NCBI GenBank assembly: GCA_963730305.1
Contig: CAVSRB010000008.1
Coordinates: 62,001 to 126,000, forward strand
Direction of reading: 5' to 3'
DNA length: 64,000 bases
Origin: CAMYMQ01 sp963730305
GTDB lineage: Bacteria > Pseudomonadota > Alphaproteobacteria > Bin65
The translations under genes were made by a program, and so were the position numbers. Numbering within the stretch: position 1 is the first letter of the stretch; every line of letters begins with the position of its first letter. The notes below the pieces were generated by a model. That model made no database searches, was not told the origin of the DNA, and worked only from the letters and a program-made list of their open reading frames with translations. Below, piece after piece: positions 25,521 to 33,957 of the stretch.

Positions 25521-26744
25521 TCACGCCGACCGCAGGCCGGCGGCGACCATCCGGTGGAGGCGCGGCATCAGCGCCGCCAGCCAGACCGCCGCGGCGACGC
25601 TGTAGACGGTCATGCCGGCGAGCTGGACGTCGAACCCGACGCCGGCGTCGAGCAGCACCCCGATCAGCCCTGGCGCCAGCGCGGTCGAGAACACCATCGC
25701 CGCGGTCACCGGCGCGCGGATCGCGCCGAGGTGCCGGGTGCCGTAGAGCTCCGCCCACAGCGCGCCGTTGACGGTCGAGATGCCGCCGACCACGAAGCCG
25801 ACCAGCACCATGAACACCGGCAGCACCCACGGGCTGTCGAAGACGGTGAGCAGGAAGGTCGCCAGCGACAGCGGCACCAGCACGATCGGCAGCAGCCGGC
25901 GCGCGCCGAACCGGTCGATCAGCCAACCCGAGATCAGGGCGGCGACGACGTGGACGCCGGCCATCACCGCGAAGCTGGCCGCGAACCAGGACAGCTGCCA
26001 GCCCTTCAGCTCGACGATCGCGACCTGGCTGATGAAGATGCCGGTCAGGATGAAGGGCGGCGCCATCACCCCGGGCAGCAGGGCCCAGAAAAGCGGGTTG
26101 CGCAGGACCTCGCCGCGGGTCCAGTGGCGGGTTTCGTCTTCGGGCCCAGCCGTGCCGGACAACTCCGGCGCGGCGCTGGGCGTGCGCTCGCGCCGCAGCA
26201 GCGCGACCAGCGCAGGCATCGCCACCAGGACCAGCACGCCGGCGACCGCGATCCAGGTCGCCCGCCAGCCGATCAGCCCGATCACCGCGACGGCAACCAG
26301 CGGCAGCATCCCCTCGCTCGCCGGCAGGCCGAGCGCCGCGATCGAGACGGCGCGGCCGCGCTTGCGGTTGAACCAGCGGCCCATCGCGGTCATCGCGACA
26401 TGGGTCATCATGCCCTGGCCGCAGAAGCGCAGCCCGAACAGGACCACGGCGAGCATCCAGGCAGAGGCGACACTGGCCATGGCGAGCGCCATCGCCGCCA
26501 GCCCGACGATCACGCCGACCCCGAACCAGCGGATCGAATAGCGGTCGACGAACTTGCCCGCCCACATCAACAGGGCCGCGCTGGCCAGCGTGCCGGCCAT
26601 GTAGAGACTGCCGAACAGGCCGTCGCTGAGCGCCAGGTCCGCCTTCAGGTGGCCGACGAACAGCGCGATGAAATAGGTCTGGCCGAAGCCCGACCCGAAC
26701 ATCAGCAGAAAGCCGCTGCCCAGCCAGCGGGCCTCGCCGCGCAA
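25521..26744 (-). CDS. MFS transporter
   Basis: A 407-residue inner-membrane major facilitator with about 12 transmembrane segments. The cytoplasmic loop motif between helices 2 and 3 reads AGKFVDRYSIRW; the equivalent loop in the C-half reads SGWLIDRFGARR. Conserved FGQTYFIALFVGHLKADLAL near the N-terminus is typical of the subfamily close to oxalate/monocarboxylate-type transporters. The substrate is not predictable. The start is uncertain: no in-frame ATG is near, so TTG at 26744 is given. Stands alone; upstream is the small gene 26857-27078 on the same strand. Confidence 0.85.
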   Translation of the reverse strand: MRGEARWLGSGFLLMFGSGFGQTYFIALFVGHLKADLALSDGLFGSLYMAGTLASAALLMWAGKFVDRYSIRWFGVGVIVGLAAMALAMASVASAWMLAVVLFGLRFCGQGMMTHVAMTAMGRWFNRKRGRAVSIAALGLPASEGMLPLVAVAVIGLIGWRATWIAVAGVLVLVAMPALVALLRRERTPSAAPELSGTAGPEDETRHWTRGEVLRNPLFWALLPGVMAPPFILTGIFISQVAIVELKGWQLSWFAASFAVMAGVHVVAALISGWLIDRFGARRLLPIVLVPLSLATFLLTVFDSPWVLPVFMVLVGFVVGGISTVNGALWAELYGTRHLGAIRAPVTAAMVFSTALAPGLIGVLLDAGVGFDVQLAGMTVYSVAAAVWLAALMPRLHRMVAAGLRSA

Positions 26745-26856
26745 CCCGGAGGCCGGGCCGGCAGGTGCGTCGATGGCTTGGGCGGGACTGTCGGGCAGCG
26801 GGGTTCTCGCGTGTCGATCTGGGGGGAGGGCCGACCGGCGAGGCCGGGCGGCGTGC

Positions 26857-27078
26857 TCAAGAGGGCCGGTCGAACCAGGCGATGGCGTCGGCCGCGGCCG
26901 CGAGCGCCTCGTCCCGGTTCGGGTAGCGGAGGGCGGAATAGTCGCCGACCAGGGTCCAGCGCCCGCCGTCTTCCGGGTCGCGCCGGAACTCCTTGAAGCC
27001 GAAGCTGCCGTCGTCGCGCAGGATCAGGTCGACGCAACGCGCGCCCTCGGCGTCTTCCAGGCTGTCCACGACCGTCAT
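26857..27078 (-). CDS. Conserved hypothetical protein, 73 residues
   Basis: A small soluble protein from the ATG at 27076-27078. It folds as a strand-rich N-half (VDLILRDDGSFGFKEFRRDP) and a helical C-half (PNRDEALAAAADAIAWFDRP). The GFKEFRRDPED-x-x-W motif is shared by small unnamed alphaproteobacterial proteins I recall without a family name. It is divergent from the GST gene at 27259 and lies 112 bases upstream of the MFS gene. Confidence 0.65.
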   Translation of the reverse strand: MTVVDSLEDAEGARCVDLILRDDGSFGFKEFRRDPEDGGRWTLVGDYSALRYPNRDEALAAAADAIAWFDRPS

Positions 27079-27258
27079 GGCGCGAATTTCCGATCTCTTC
27101 GCATAGACAAATAGGACGCGAATGCCGGTCGGCAATTCGCGTCCCATATGTCGGCCGGGCGGTGCGCCGCGCGAAACCATCGATCCAACGCCCTGCCCCC
27201 GCTTGGTCGTCGGCGCGATTTGCGCTAAGCCGGACGGACCGGAGGGAGGAACCCGCGC

Positions 27259-28029
27259 ATGCTCGAGCTCTACAACGCCCTGCAATCGACCTGCAGCCAG
27301 AAGGTCCGCCTGTGCCTGTGGGAGAAGGGTGTCGCCTATGTCGACCGGCCGGTCAGCCTGAAGGACCGCGAGAACCTGTCGCCCGAATACCTGGCGCTCA
27401 ACCCCAACGGCGTGGTGCCGACGCTGGTCCACGACGGCACGCCGATCGTCAATTCCTCGGTGATCGTCGAGTATCTCGACGAGGTCTTCCCCGAGCACAG
27501 CCTGACCCCCGCCGACCCGAAGCAGCGGGCCAAGATGCGCGCCTGGATGCGCTACATCGAGGAGGTGCCGACCGTCGCGATCCGCTACCCCTCGTTCAAC
27601 CAGGTGCTGGTCAAGGGCTTCCGCAAGCTCGACCCGGACGCCTTCGCCGACTTCGCGGCGAAGAACCCTCTGCGCAAGGACTTCTACCTGCGCATGGGCC
27701 AGGACGGCTTCTCCGAGGACGACATGCGCGCGTCGCTGCAGCGCCTGCGCCAGACCCTGGAGCGGATGGAGGCGGCGCTCGCGGACGGCCCATGGCTGGT
27801 CGGCGACCAGCTCACCCTGGCCGACCTGTGCGTGGTGCCGACCCTCGACCGGATGGAGGACCTGGGCCTCGCCCCGATGTGGGACGACCTGCCCCGGGTC
27901 GCCGACTGGCTGGCGCGCATCAAGGCGCGGCCGAGCTACGCCAAGACCTATCCCGAGGGCGCGCGGCTGTCGGTCGCCTATGGCGAACCGGACCCGCCGG
28001 CGCAATTGGACGAGGCGCGGTCGCGATGA
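27259..28029 (+). CDS. Glutathione S-transferase family protein
   Basis: A 256-residue GST. The thioredoxin-like N-domain opens LELYNALQSTCSQKVRLCLWE and contains the cis-Pro/glutathione site GVVPTLVHDGTPIVNSSVI. The C-domain has DQLTLADLCVVPTLDRM, the N-capping box. The QSTCSQKVRL segment, with Cys in the active-site position, and the length resemble bacterial beta-etherase-related or fungal-type GSTs. Substrate unknown. Its TGA overlaps the ATG of the MmcQ/YjbR gene as ATGA, indicating a two-gene operon. Confidence 0.88.
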   Translation: MLELYNALQSTCSQKVRLCLWEKGVAYVDRPVSLKDRENLSPEYLALNPNGVVPTLVHDGTPIVNSSVIVEYLDEVFPEHSLTPADPKQRAKMRAWMRYIEEVPTVAIRYPSFNQVLVKGFRKLDPDAFADFAAKNPLRKDFYLRMGQDGFSEDDMRASLQRLRQTLERMEAALADGPWLVGDQLTLADLCVVPTLDRMEDLGLAPMWDDLPRVADWLARIKARPSYAKTYPEGARLSVAYGEPDPPAQLDEARSR

Positions 28030-28409
28030 CGGACGCCCCCGAACCAGAGGCCCCGAGTTCCGAAGCCCCGGGGCGGCTGCGCGCGATCTGCCTGGCCCTG
28101 CCCGAGGCGACCGAGAAGACCTTCGGCCGCAAGCACCACCGGCCGACCTATCGCGTCAACGACAAGATCTTCGCGATGGACCGCCCGCACGAGGACGACG
28201 TGGCGGTCTGGCTGAAGGTGCCCCGCGGCAACCAGGAGATCCTGCTCGCCGCCGACCCGCACCGCTTCTTCTACCCGCCCTATGTCGGTCCCAAGGGCTG
28301 GGTCGGCATCCGCCTGGACGCGAGCGTGGACTGGGACGAGGTCGACGCCTTCGTCCGCCGCAGCTATCGCCTGACCGCGCCGAAGAAGCTGGCGGGGTTG
28401 GTCGCGTAG
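28026..28409 (+). CDS. MmcQ/YjbR family protein
   Basis: A 127-residue protein of the MmcQ/YjbR family (a CyaY-like double-wing fold). After a short acidic, proline-rich start it shows RLRAICLALPEATEKTFGRK, the typical helix, then FAMDRPHEDDVAVWLKVP and PPYVGPKGWVGIRLDAS. Ends RLTAPKKLAGLV, as usual for the family. Members are proposed DNA-binding proteins; function is not established. The ATG overlaps the GST stop. Confidence 0.85.
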   Translation: MTDAPEPEAPSSEAPGRLRAICLALPEATEKTFGRKHHRPTYRVNDKIFAMDRPHEDDVAVWLKVPRGNQEILLAADPHRFFYPPYVGPKGWVGIRLDASVDWDEVDAFVRRSYRLTAPKKLAGLVA

Positions 28410-28434
28410 GGGCGCGCGTCGCTCCATCCTTTCC

Positions 28435-28520
28435 GTCACCCCCGCGCAGGCGGGGGTCCAGGCAGCCAACACCACGCGCCGGTACGAGCGACTGCGATTC
28501 CCGCCTTCGCGGGAATGACG
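28435..28520. repeat. GTCACCCCCGCGCAGGCGGGGG...GGGAATGAC inverted repeat
   Basis: Outer GTCACCCCCGC and GCGGGAATGAC arms with inner hairpins CCCGC...GCGGG, about 86 bases, between convergent genes. A very common intergenic repeat type in alphaproteobacteria. Confidence 0.7.
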
Positions 28521-28534
28521 AGGAAAAAGGGCGC

Positions 28535-29527
28535 TTACCCCCGCCCCGCCTCCGGCCGCGCCGTCGACGGGGTCCGGCCGTAGCGGCGGCGGAAGCTGCG
28601 GGCGAAGTGGCTGGCGTCGTTGAAGCCGGCGTCGAGCGCGATCTCGGTGATCGAGCGGTCGGGACGGCGCAGGATCGCGTCGAGGCTGCGTTCGAGCCGG
28701 GTGCGCAGGAGGAACTGGCCGAAGCTCTCGCCCGAGCGCGCGAACAGCTTGTGCAGGTAGCGCACCGACATGCGGAAATGCCCCGCCACCGCGCCCGGCG
28801 ACAGGCCCGGCTCGGCGCAATGGGCGGCGACGAAGCGGCGGACCAGGGCGAGGTGCTGGTCGGCCAGGCCAGCCGGCACGCCGTCCTGACAGGCCAGCCG
28901 CACCAGGTGCGCGACGTGGTCGCCCCCAGCCGGGTCGGTGCCGCCTGCGTCCGCGGCCTCGTCGGCGGTGCCGTCCATCACCGCGCCGACATAGTCGAGC
29001 AGCGCCGCGCCGAAGGCCGAACCGCGGTCGAGCCGGCGCGCCACCGCGGCGGTCGGGTCGAAGCCCTGGTCGTCGAACCACGCGAAGGGCAGGTGCAGAC
29101 AGACCTGCTGGAAGGCGCCGTCGAAGCGCATGGCGAACGGCCGGCGCGCGTCGAGCAGGGTGAAGCTGCCGGGGGTCAGCCGGGTCTCGACCTCGCGCTG
29201 GCGGACGACGCTGCGCCCGCCGACCTGGATGTTGAGGAAGACGGCGTCGCACGGGGCGCCGGCGACGTCCTCGCGCCGCCGCCGCACGGTCTGGCCGGTC
29301 GCGGTGATGCGCGAGATCGAGCCGCCGTGGGCGAAGGGCTGCATGCGGATCTCGCCGGCGAACGGGCCGTCGTCGACCCGCTCGGGCGACAGCCGGGTGA
29401 AGGCCTGGCAGACGACCTCGCGCCAGCGCACGAAGGCGTCGCCCCGGCCGCGGCCGGTGGCCGACCAGATCTGCGGGCTGCCGCAGGCGGAGCCCTCCGG
29501 GGTGTTGCCCAGTGGAGCGCTGTCCAT
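28535..29527 (-). CDS. AraC family transcriptional regulator
   Basis: A 330-residue regulator. The N-terminal ~190 residues form a beta-rich sensing domain of the AraC-binding-like type (FLNIQVGGRSVVRQREVETR, LTPGSFTLLDARRPFAMRF). The C-terminal ~110 residues contain two helix-turn-helix units (SPGAVAGHFRMSVRYLHKLF; ITEIALDAGFNDASHFARSF), ending in the AraC signature RYGRTPS. Ligand unknown. It is divergent from the nitronate monooxygenase gene at 29674, and may regulate it, though no operator was identified. Confidence 0.9.
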   Translation of the reverse strand: MDSAPLGNTPEGSACGSPQIWSATGRGRGDAFVRWREVVCQAFTRLSPERVDDGPFAGEIRMQPFAHGGSISRITATGQTVRRRREDVAGAPCDAVFLNIQVGGRSVVRQREVETRLTPGSFTLLDARRPFAMRFDGAFQQVCLHLPFAWFDDQGFDPTAAVARRLDRGSAFGAALLDYVGAVMDGTADEAADAGGTDPAGGDHVAHLVRLACQDGVPAGLADQHLALVRRFVAAHCAEPGLSPGAVAGHFRMSVRYLHKLFARSGESFGQFLLRTRLERSLDAILRRPDRSITEIALDAGFNDASHFARSFRRRYGRTPSTARPEAGRG

Positions 29528-29673
29528 GCCGCGAGGGTAGCACAGCTGCCCCGTCCCCGGAACGCGGGCCGAGGCCAGAGTGCACTCTGGGTCTAGTCGA
29601 GGGCGCGCTGAGGCGAGACAACGGCCCGGCCGCGGCCACCATGGCGCTTTCGCACCGTGACGGGAGGATCTTC

Positions 29674-30693
29674 ATGGCGGCATCGCTTTCGACCCGGCTG
29701 ACCGAGCGCTACGGGCTCTCGACGCCGATCACCCAGGCCGGCATGGCCTTCGCCGGCATGACCCCGCCGCTGGCCATTGCCGTCAGCGAGGCCGGCGCGC
29801 TCGGCTCGATCGCCGGGGTCGGCATCATCCCGCCCGAGGGCGTGCGCATGCTGGTCCAAGGCGTCCAGGCCGGCACGAACAAGCCGTTCCACGTCAACTT
29901 CATCTCCTGCTACACGACCGACGAACACATCGACGTCATGGTCGAGCTCAAGCCCGCGGCGGTGTCGTTCCACTGGGGCCATCCCGGCGCGGACTGGATC
30001 GGGAAGCTGCACGACGCCGGCATCGACGTGTGGGAACAGGTCGGCACCGTCGCCGACGCCGAGACGGCCGCGGCCGCCGGTGTCGACGCCGTCGTCGCCC
30101 AGGGCAGCGAGGCCGGCGGCCACAACTACGGCTCTGCGAGCACCCTGGCGCTGACCCCGGCGGTGGTCGACGCGGTCAAGGGCGGGCCGTTGGTGGTCGC
30201 CGCGGGGGGAATATCGGATGGGCGCGGTGTCGCCGCCGCGCTGATGCTGGGCGCCGACGGCGCCTGGGTCGGCACCCGCTTCGTCGCCACCCGCGAGAGC
30301 GCGGTCGCCGACGAATACAAGGCGCGGCTGGTCGGTGCGGGCACGGCCGACACCGTCCGCACCCGCCTGTTCGGCCGGCACCATCCCGACTTCAACCCGA
30401 TCCGCGTATTGCGCAACCGCGTCGTCGAAGAGTGGGATGCGCGCGTCGCCGAGATTCCCGCCGACAACTCGGCCGAGCCCGTGGTCGGCCAGATGGACCT
30501 GCTGGGCGAGCCGACCGAGCTGCGCAAGTTCACCAACATGGTGCCGATGGCCGGCGCCACCGGCGACTTCGAGGAGCTGCCGCTGCTCGCCGGCGAAGGG
30601 GTCGGGCTGGTCCACGACCTGCCCTCGGCGGCCGAGGTGGTCGCCCGCATGACCGCCGAGGCCGAGGCGGCGCTCGCCCGGCAGACCGGCTGA
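29674..30693 (+). CDS. Nitronate monooxygenase family protein
   Basis: A 339-residue FMN-binding TIM-barrel enzyme expected to oxidise alkyl nitronates or act as a related flavoprotein. The start STPITQAGMAFAGMTPPLA provides the FMN site. The conserved block AQGSEAGGHNYG carries the active-site His, and AAGGISDGRGVAAALMLGAD and GTRFVAT the phosphate loop. GGGAGGATCTTC precedes the ATG at 29674. A second, unlike copy is at 3704-4718. Followed 10 bases later by an NmrA-like gene, likely in one operon. The AraC regulator is divergent upstream. Confidence 0.9.
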   Translation: MAASLSTRLTERYGLSTPITQAGMAFAGMTPPLAIAVSEAGALGSIAGVGIIPPEGVRMLVQGVQAGTNKPFHVNFISCYTTDEHIDVMVELKPAAVSFHWGHPGADWIGKLHDAGIDVWEQVGTVADAETAAAAGVDAVVAQGSEAGGHNYGSASTLALTPAVVDAVKGGPLVVAAGGISDGRGVAAALMLGADGAWVGTRFVATRESAVADEYKARLVGAGTADTVRTRLFGRHHPDFNPIRVLRNRVVEEWDARVAEIPADNSAEPVVGQMDLLGEPTELRKFTNMVPMAGATGDFEELPLLAGEGVGLVHDLPSAAEVVARMTAEAEAALARQTG

Positions 30694-30703
30694 GGCGGCG
30701 GCG

Positions 30704-31573
30704 ATGGCGCGCATCCTCGTCACCGGGGCGACCGGCCGGATCGGCGCGGCGCTGCTGCCGCTGCTGCGGGACAAGGGCCATAGCGTCCAGGCGGTCACCC
30801 GCCGGCCCGAGGCCAAGGCCGCGCTGGCCGAGGCCGGAGCCGAGGCGGTGGTCGCCGACATCCGCTCGCCGGACAGTCTGCGCGACGCCTTCGCCGCCGC
30901 GGACGCCGTCTTCCTGCTGACCGCCGACGCACCCGACCAGGACAGGATCGAAGGCGGCCTGATCGCCGGCGCGGCGGCGGCCGGCAACAAGCCGCACGTC
31001 GTCAAGCTGTCGGCCCAGTCGGCCGGGCTGACCCCGCCGCGCAGCTTCGGCATCTTCCACCGCCGGGCCGAGCAGGCGCTGGCGGCGAGCGGCCTGCCCT
31101 ACACCATCCTGCGCCCGACCTTCTTCCAGCAGTCGATGCTGCTGTTCGCGGGCGACATCGCCCGGAAGGGCAAGTTCGCCGCCCCGGCCGGCAAGGGCCG
31201 GATCGCCATGGTCGACACCGGCGATATCGCCGCCTGCGCCGCCGCCGTGCTCGCCGAGCCGGCCCACCACGGCAAGACCTACACCCTGACGGGCCCGACG
31301 GCCCACAGCCTGCCCGACGTCGCCGAAATGCTGACCGGCAAGCTCGGCCGCAAGATCGGCTTCATGAGCCCGCCCGCCTTCGTCGCCCGCATCGTCCTGC
31401 CCTTCGTCACCGGCATGCCGCGCTGGCAGTCGAACCTGGCGGTCGACCTGTTCGCGGCGATCGGCAAGGGCGCGCAGGAGGCGGTCAGCAACGACGTCGA
31501 GACCCTGACCGGGCGGCCGGCATCCTCGCTCGACGCCTTCCTCGACGCCCACCTGGACGCCTTCCGCGGCTGA
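30704..31573 (+). CDS. NmrA-like NAD(P)-binding oxidoreductase
   Basis: A 289-residue atypical short-chain dehydrogenase. The Rossmann motif is ILVTGATGRIGAALLPLL at residues 3-20. The dinucleotide-specificity arginine pair follows in AVTRRPEAK, and VVKLSAQSAGLT replaces the classic Tyr-x-x-x-Lys. PTFFQQSMLL matches NmrA/QOR2-type enzymes, which reduce quinones or act as redox sensors. It lies 10 bases after the nitronate monooxygenase gene and is followed by a terminator-like hairpin. Confidence 0.85.
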   Translation: MARILVTGATGRIGAALLPLLRDKGHSVQAVTRRPEAKAALAEAGAEAVVADIRSPDSLRDAFAAADAVFLLTADAPDQDRIEGGLIAGAAAAGNKPHVVKLSAQSAGLTPPRSFGIFHRRAEQALAASGLPYTILRPTFFQQSMLLFAGDIARKGKFAAPAGKGRIAMVDTGDIAACAAAVLAEPAHHGKTYTLTGPTAHSLPDVAEMLTGKLGRKIGFMSPPAFVARIVLPFVTGMPRWQSNLAVDLFAAIGKGAQEAVSNDVETLTGRPASSLDAFLDAHLDAFRG

Positions 31574-31599
31574 TCGCCCGAGCGCCCCGACCGGGCGAT
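31573..31599 (+). terminator. Terminator-like hairpin after the NmrA-like gene
   Basis: ATCGCCCG (31573-31580) and CGGGCGAT (31592-31599) around an 11-base loop, starting at the stop codon and followed by TTTG. Confidence 0.55.
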
Positions 31600-31756
31600 T
31601 TGCCCCTCCGACGCGCGGGCCCGTCGCCGAAAATAGCGGCGCGCGGGGCGCCAGCGCCTGTTGTGCCGCGCCCGGTTTTGGCGCAGAATTCCGGCCGTTA
31701 ACCTTTCGCCCGGGCCTCGGGGCTCGGCGTCGGACCAATACGGGGGCAGGAGTCCC

Positions 31757-32245
31757 ATGGACGCATTGGTCATCATTGCCGCCGCTAGCGCCGCGCTGAT
31801 CTTCGCGACCTTCGTGGAGTATTTCATCCACCGTGGCATGCACTGGGGCTTCATCTACCCGAAGGGCCACCAGCGGCACCACGAGCTCGACGAAGCGCGA
31901 ACCTATCTGCTCGATTTCATCGACTACGGGTCGGGCGCGCTGGTCGTCTGCTGGGTCGGCTTCCTGATCTCGGTGCCGGTCGGGATCGGCTGGGCGCTGG
32001 GCGCGCTGATCTACACCGCGCTCGCCTCCTACGCCCACCAGCTCCAGCACGCCAACGCCGAGCTGGTCTTCTGGATGAAGCGGCCGGTCCACCGCCTCCA
32101 CCATGTCCACGACATGACCGAGCGCAACTTCGGCGTCCTGGTCGACTGGTGGGACCGGGTATTCGGCACTTACGCGCCGATCGAATACCCGCACTCGAAG
32201 GGCCCCCACCGGCTGCGCGACTACGCCGCGATCCCCTGGCGCTAG
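31757..32245 (+). CDS. Sterol desaturase/fatty acid hydroxylase family protein
   Basis: A 162-residue membrane di-iron hydroxylase-type protein. The His motifs are EYFIHRGMHW, KGHQRHHEL, YAHQLQHAN and HRLHHVHD, matching the family's iron ligands. Two hydrophobic stretches (residues 5-20 and about 55-85) insert into the membrane. It is shorter than most family members. The ATG at 31757 follows GGCAGGAGTCCC. Substrate not predictable. A long inverted repeat lies 20 bases downstream. Confidence 0.85.
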   Translation: MDALVIIAAASAALIFATFVEYFIHRGMHWGFIYPKGHQRHHELDEARTYLLDFIDYGSGALVVCWVGFLISVPVGIGWALGALIYTALASYAHQLQHANAELVFWMKRPVHRLHHVHDMTERNFGVLVDWWDRVFGTYAPIEYPHSKGPHRLRDYAAIPWR

Positions 32246-32265
32246 GTCTCGCGCCGCGCACAGCT

Positions 32266-32361
32266 CCCTCGATACGGCCGCGCTCACGCGCGCCCTACTC
32301 GGGATGAGGTCCAACGAAACATCCTCATCCCGAGTAGCTCGCGGAGCGAGCGTATCGAGGG
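32266..32361. repeat. Long inverted repeat CCCTCGATACGG...CTACTCGGGATGAGG, copy 2
   Basis: Left arm 32266-32309 equals the left arm at 3568-3611 over all 44 bases. The right arm is CCTCATCCCGAGTAGCTCGC followed by GTATCGAGGGG. The loop is shorter and unrelated to copy 1. Confidence 0.85.
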
Positions 32362-32470
32362 GCCTGCCGGCGACACGCATCCAATTGACCTGCCTCAACG
32401 ACCGGTACGCCCGACATCCGCGATCATCCGCCCGACACGAAGCGATGCACCGCGCCGGGAGGAAGAACCG

Positions 32471-33325
32471 ATGGGCAAGATCGCGCTGGCCGCGAAGATC
32501 ACGCACGTGCCGTCGCTGATGCTGTCGGAGGAGCCGGGCAGCACCCTGGCCGGCACCCGCGATGGCGCCATCGAATCGCTCAAGGAGCTGGGCCGCCGGG
32601 CGCGCGAACGCGGGGTCGACACCTATGTCGTGTTCGACACCCACTGGCTCTCCAACTTCGGCTACCACGTCAACGCCAACACCCGGCACCAGGGCGTCTA
32701 CACCAGCCACGAGGCGCCCCACATGATCCAGGACCTGCGCTACGACGTGCCGGGTCACCCGGCGCTGGGCGACGCCATCGCGGCGCAGGCGCAGAAGCAG
32801 GGCGTCAACGTGCTCGCCCACCACGTCCCGACGCTAGGCCTGGAATACGGGACCATCGTGCCGATGCACTACATGAACGCCGACGGTGCGCAGAAGGCGG
32901 TCTCGGTCGCCGTGCCGCTGTTCACCTCGGTCGAGGAAAGCCGGGTGCTGGGCGAGGCGACCCGGCGGGCGATCGAGGCGTCGGACGCGACCGTGGCCAT
33001 CCTGGCCAGCGGATCGATGTCGCACCGGCTGTGGCCCAACAAGAACCTGGGGCCCGAGGCCTGGACCTCGATCGCCAGCGAGTTCAACCGCCAGGTCGAC
33101 CTGCGCGTGCTCGAGCTGTGGCGCGAGCGCCGCTACCAGGAATTCTGCGCGATGCTCCCGGACTACGCCGTCAAGTGCAACGGCGAGGGCGGCATGGCCG
33201 ACACGATCATGCTGTTCGCCGCGCTCGGCTGGGACGCCTACGCCGGCGAGGCCGAACAGATGTGCGACTATTTCCCGTCGAGCGGCAGCGGCCAGGTGAC
33301 GGTGGAGTTCCACGTCGACGGCTGA
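32471..33325 (+). CDS. hpaD: 3,4-dihydroxyphenylacetate 2,3-dioxygenase (HpaD-like)
   Basis: A 284-residue class III (LigB-type) extradiol ring-cleavage dioxygenase. It tracks E. coli HpaD closely: it starts GKIALAAKITHVPSLMLSE, with FDTHWLSNFGYHVN, LEYGTIVPMHYMN and ILASGSMSHR, and ends PSSGSGQVTVEF. His and Glu metal-site motifs are present. The expected reaction is ring opening of homoprotocatechuate in aromatic catabolism. None of the other hpa genes is in this window, so it may act on another catechol or sit apart from its pathway. The ATG is at 32471. Confidence 0.9.
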   Translation: MGKIALAAKITHVPSLMLSEEPGSTLAGTRDGAIESLKELGRRARERGVDTYVVFDTHWLSNFGYHVNANTRHQGVYTSHEAPHMIQDLRYDVPGHPALGDAIAAQAQKQGVNVLAHHVPTLGLEYGTIVPMHYMNADGAQKAVSVAVPLFTSVEESRVLGEATRRAIEASDATVAILASGSMSHRLWPNKNLGPEAWTSIASEFNRQVDLRVLELWRERRYQEFCAMLPDYAVKCNGEGGMADTIMLFAALGWDAYAGEAEQMCDYFPSSGSGQVTVEFHVDG

Positions 33326-33509
33326 CAGCCGTCACCAACCGTCGACGACCATCACGGGTGCATCGCCCCACATTGTCGCAGCCTCTCGACGGCACGGGCG
33401 AGAATCGGGAGACTTGGCCGGCATACTGCGGTCGCAGCACAAATCGCGGAACGGGAGGAGGTTGGCGCCGCCAGGAGCGTCGGGTCAAACCTGCAACGGG
33501 ACGTTCGCG

Positions 33510-33947
33510 ATGAAGAGAGTGTTGAGCGCAATACTGGTGTCGGCGGCGCTGGCCCTGCCGGGCGCGACCGCCGCGGTCGCCCACGATATGAGCGCCATGC
33601 CCAAGAACCTGGACATGGCGACCACCAAGCTGTCGCAGAACAAGCTCTATCGCGTGTCGATCGCGCCGCGCAAAGGCCCGCCGAAGATCAACGTCATGCA
33701 CGCCTGGGTGCTGACCGTGGCGACGCCGGACGGCAAGCCGGTCGACGGCGCCGCGATCGCCGTCAACGGCGGCATGCCGATGCACGGCCACGGCCTGCCG
33801 ACCGCGCCGCGGGTGACCAAGTATCTGGGCGGCGGCAAGTACCTGGTCGAGGGCATGAAGTTCAGCATGACCGGCTGGTGGCAGCTCGTCTTCACCATCA
33901 GCAAGCCGAAGGCCGACACCGTCACCTTCAACCTGATGCTCAAATAG
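33510..33947 (+). CDS. Secreted YtkA/FixH-like protein
   Basis: A 145-residue periplasmic protein with a signal peptide (1-24, ending TAAVA, then HDMSAMPKNLDM). The mature domain is an immunoglobulin-like beta sandwich of the YtkA type (INVMHAWVLTVATPDGKPVD, NGGMPMHGHGLPTAPRVTKY, MTGWWQLVFTI). The His/Met-rich MPMHGHGLP loop is suited to copper. It lies 10 bases before the di-haem peroxidase gene, with a PCuAC copper chaperone convergent beyond that. A role in copper delivery or cytochrome maturation is inferred. Confidence 0.8.
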   Translation: MKRVLSAILVSAALALPGATAAVAHDMSAMPKNLDMATTKLSQNKLYRVSIAPRKGPPKINVMHAWVLTVATPDGKPVDGAAIAVNGGMPMHGHGLPTAPRVTKYLGGGKYLVEGMKFSMTGWWQLVFTISKPKADTVTFNLMLK

Positions 33948-33957
33948 GCCGCGCCCG

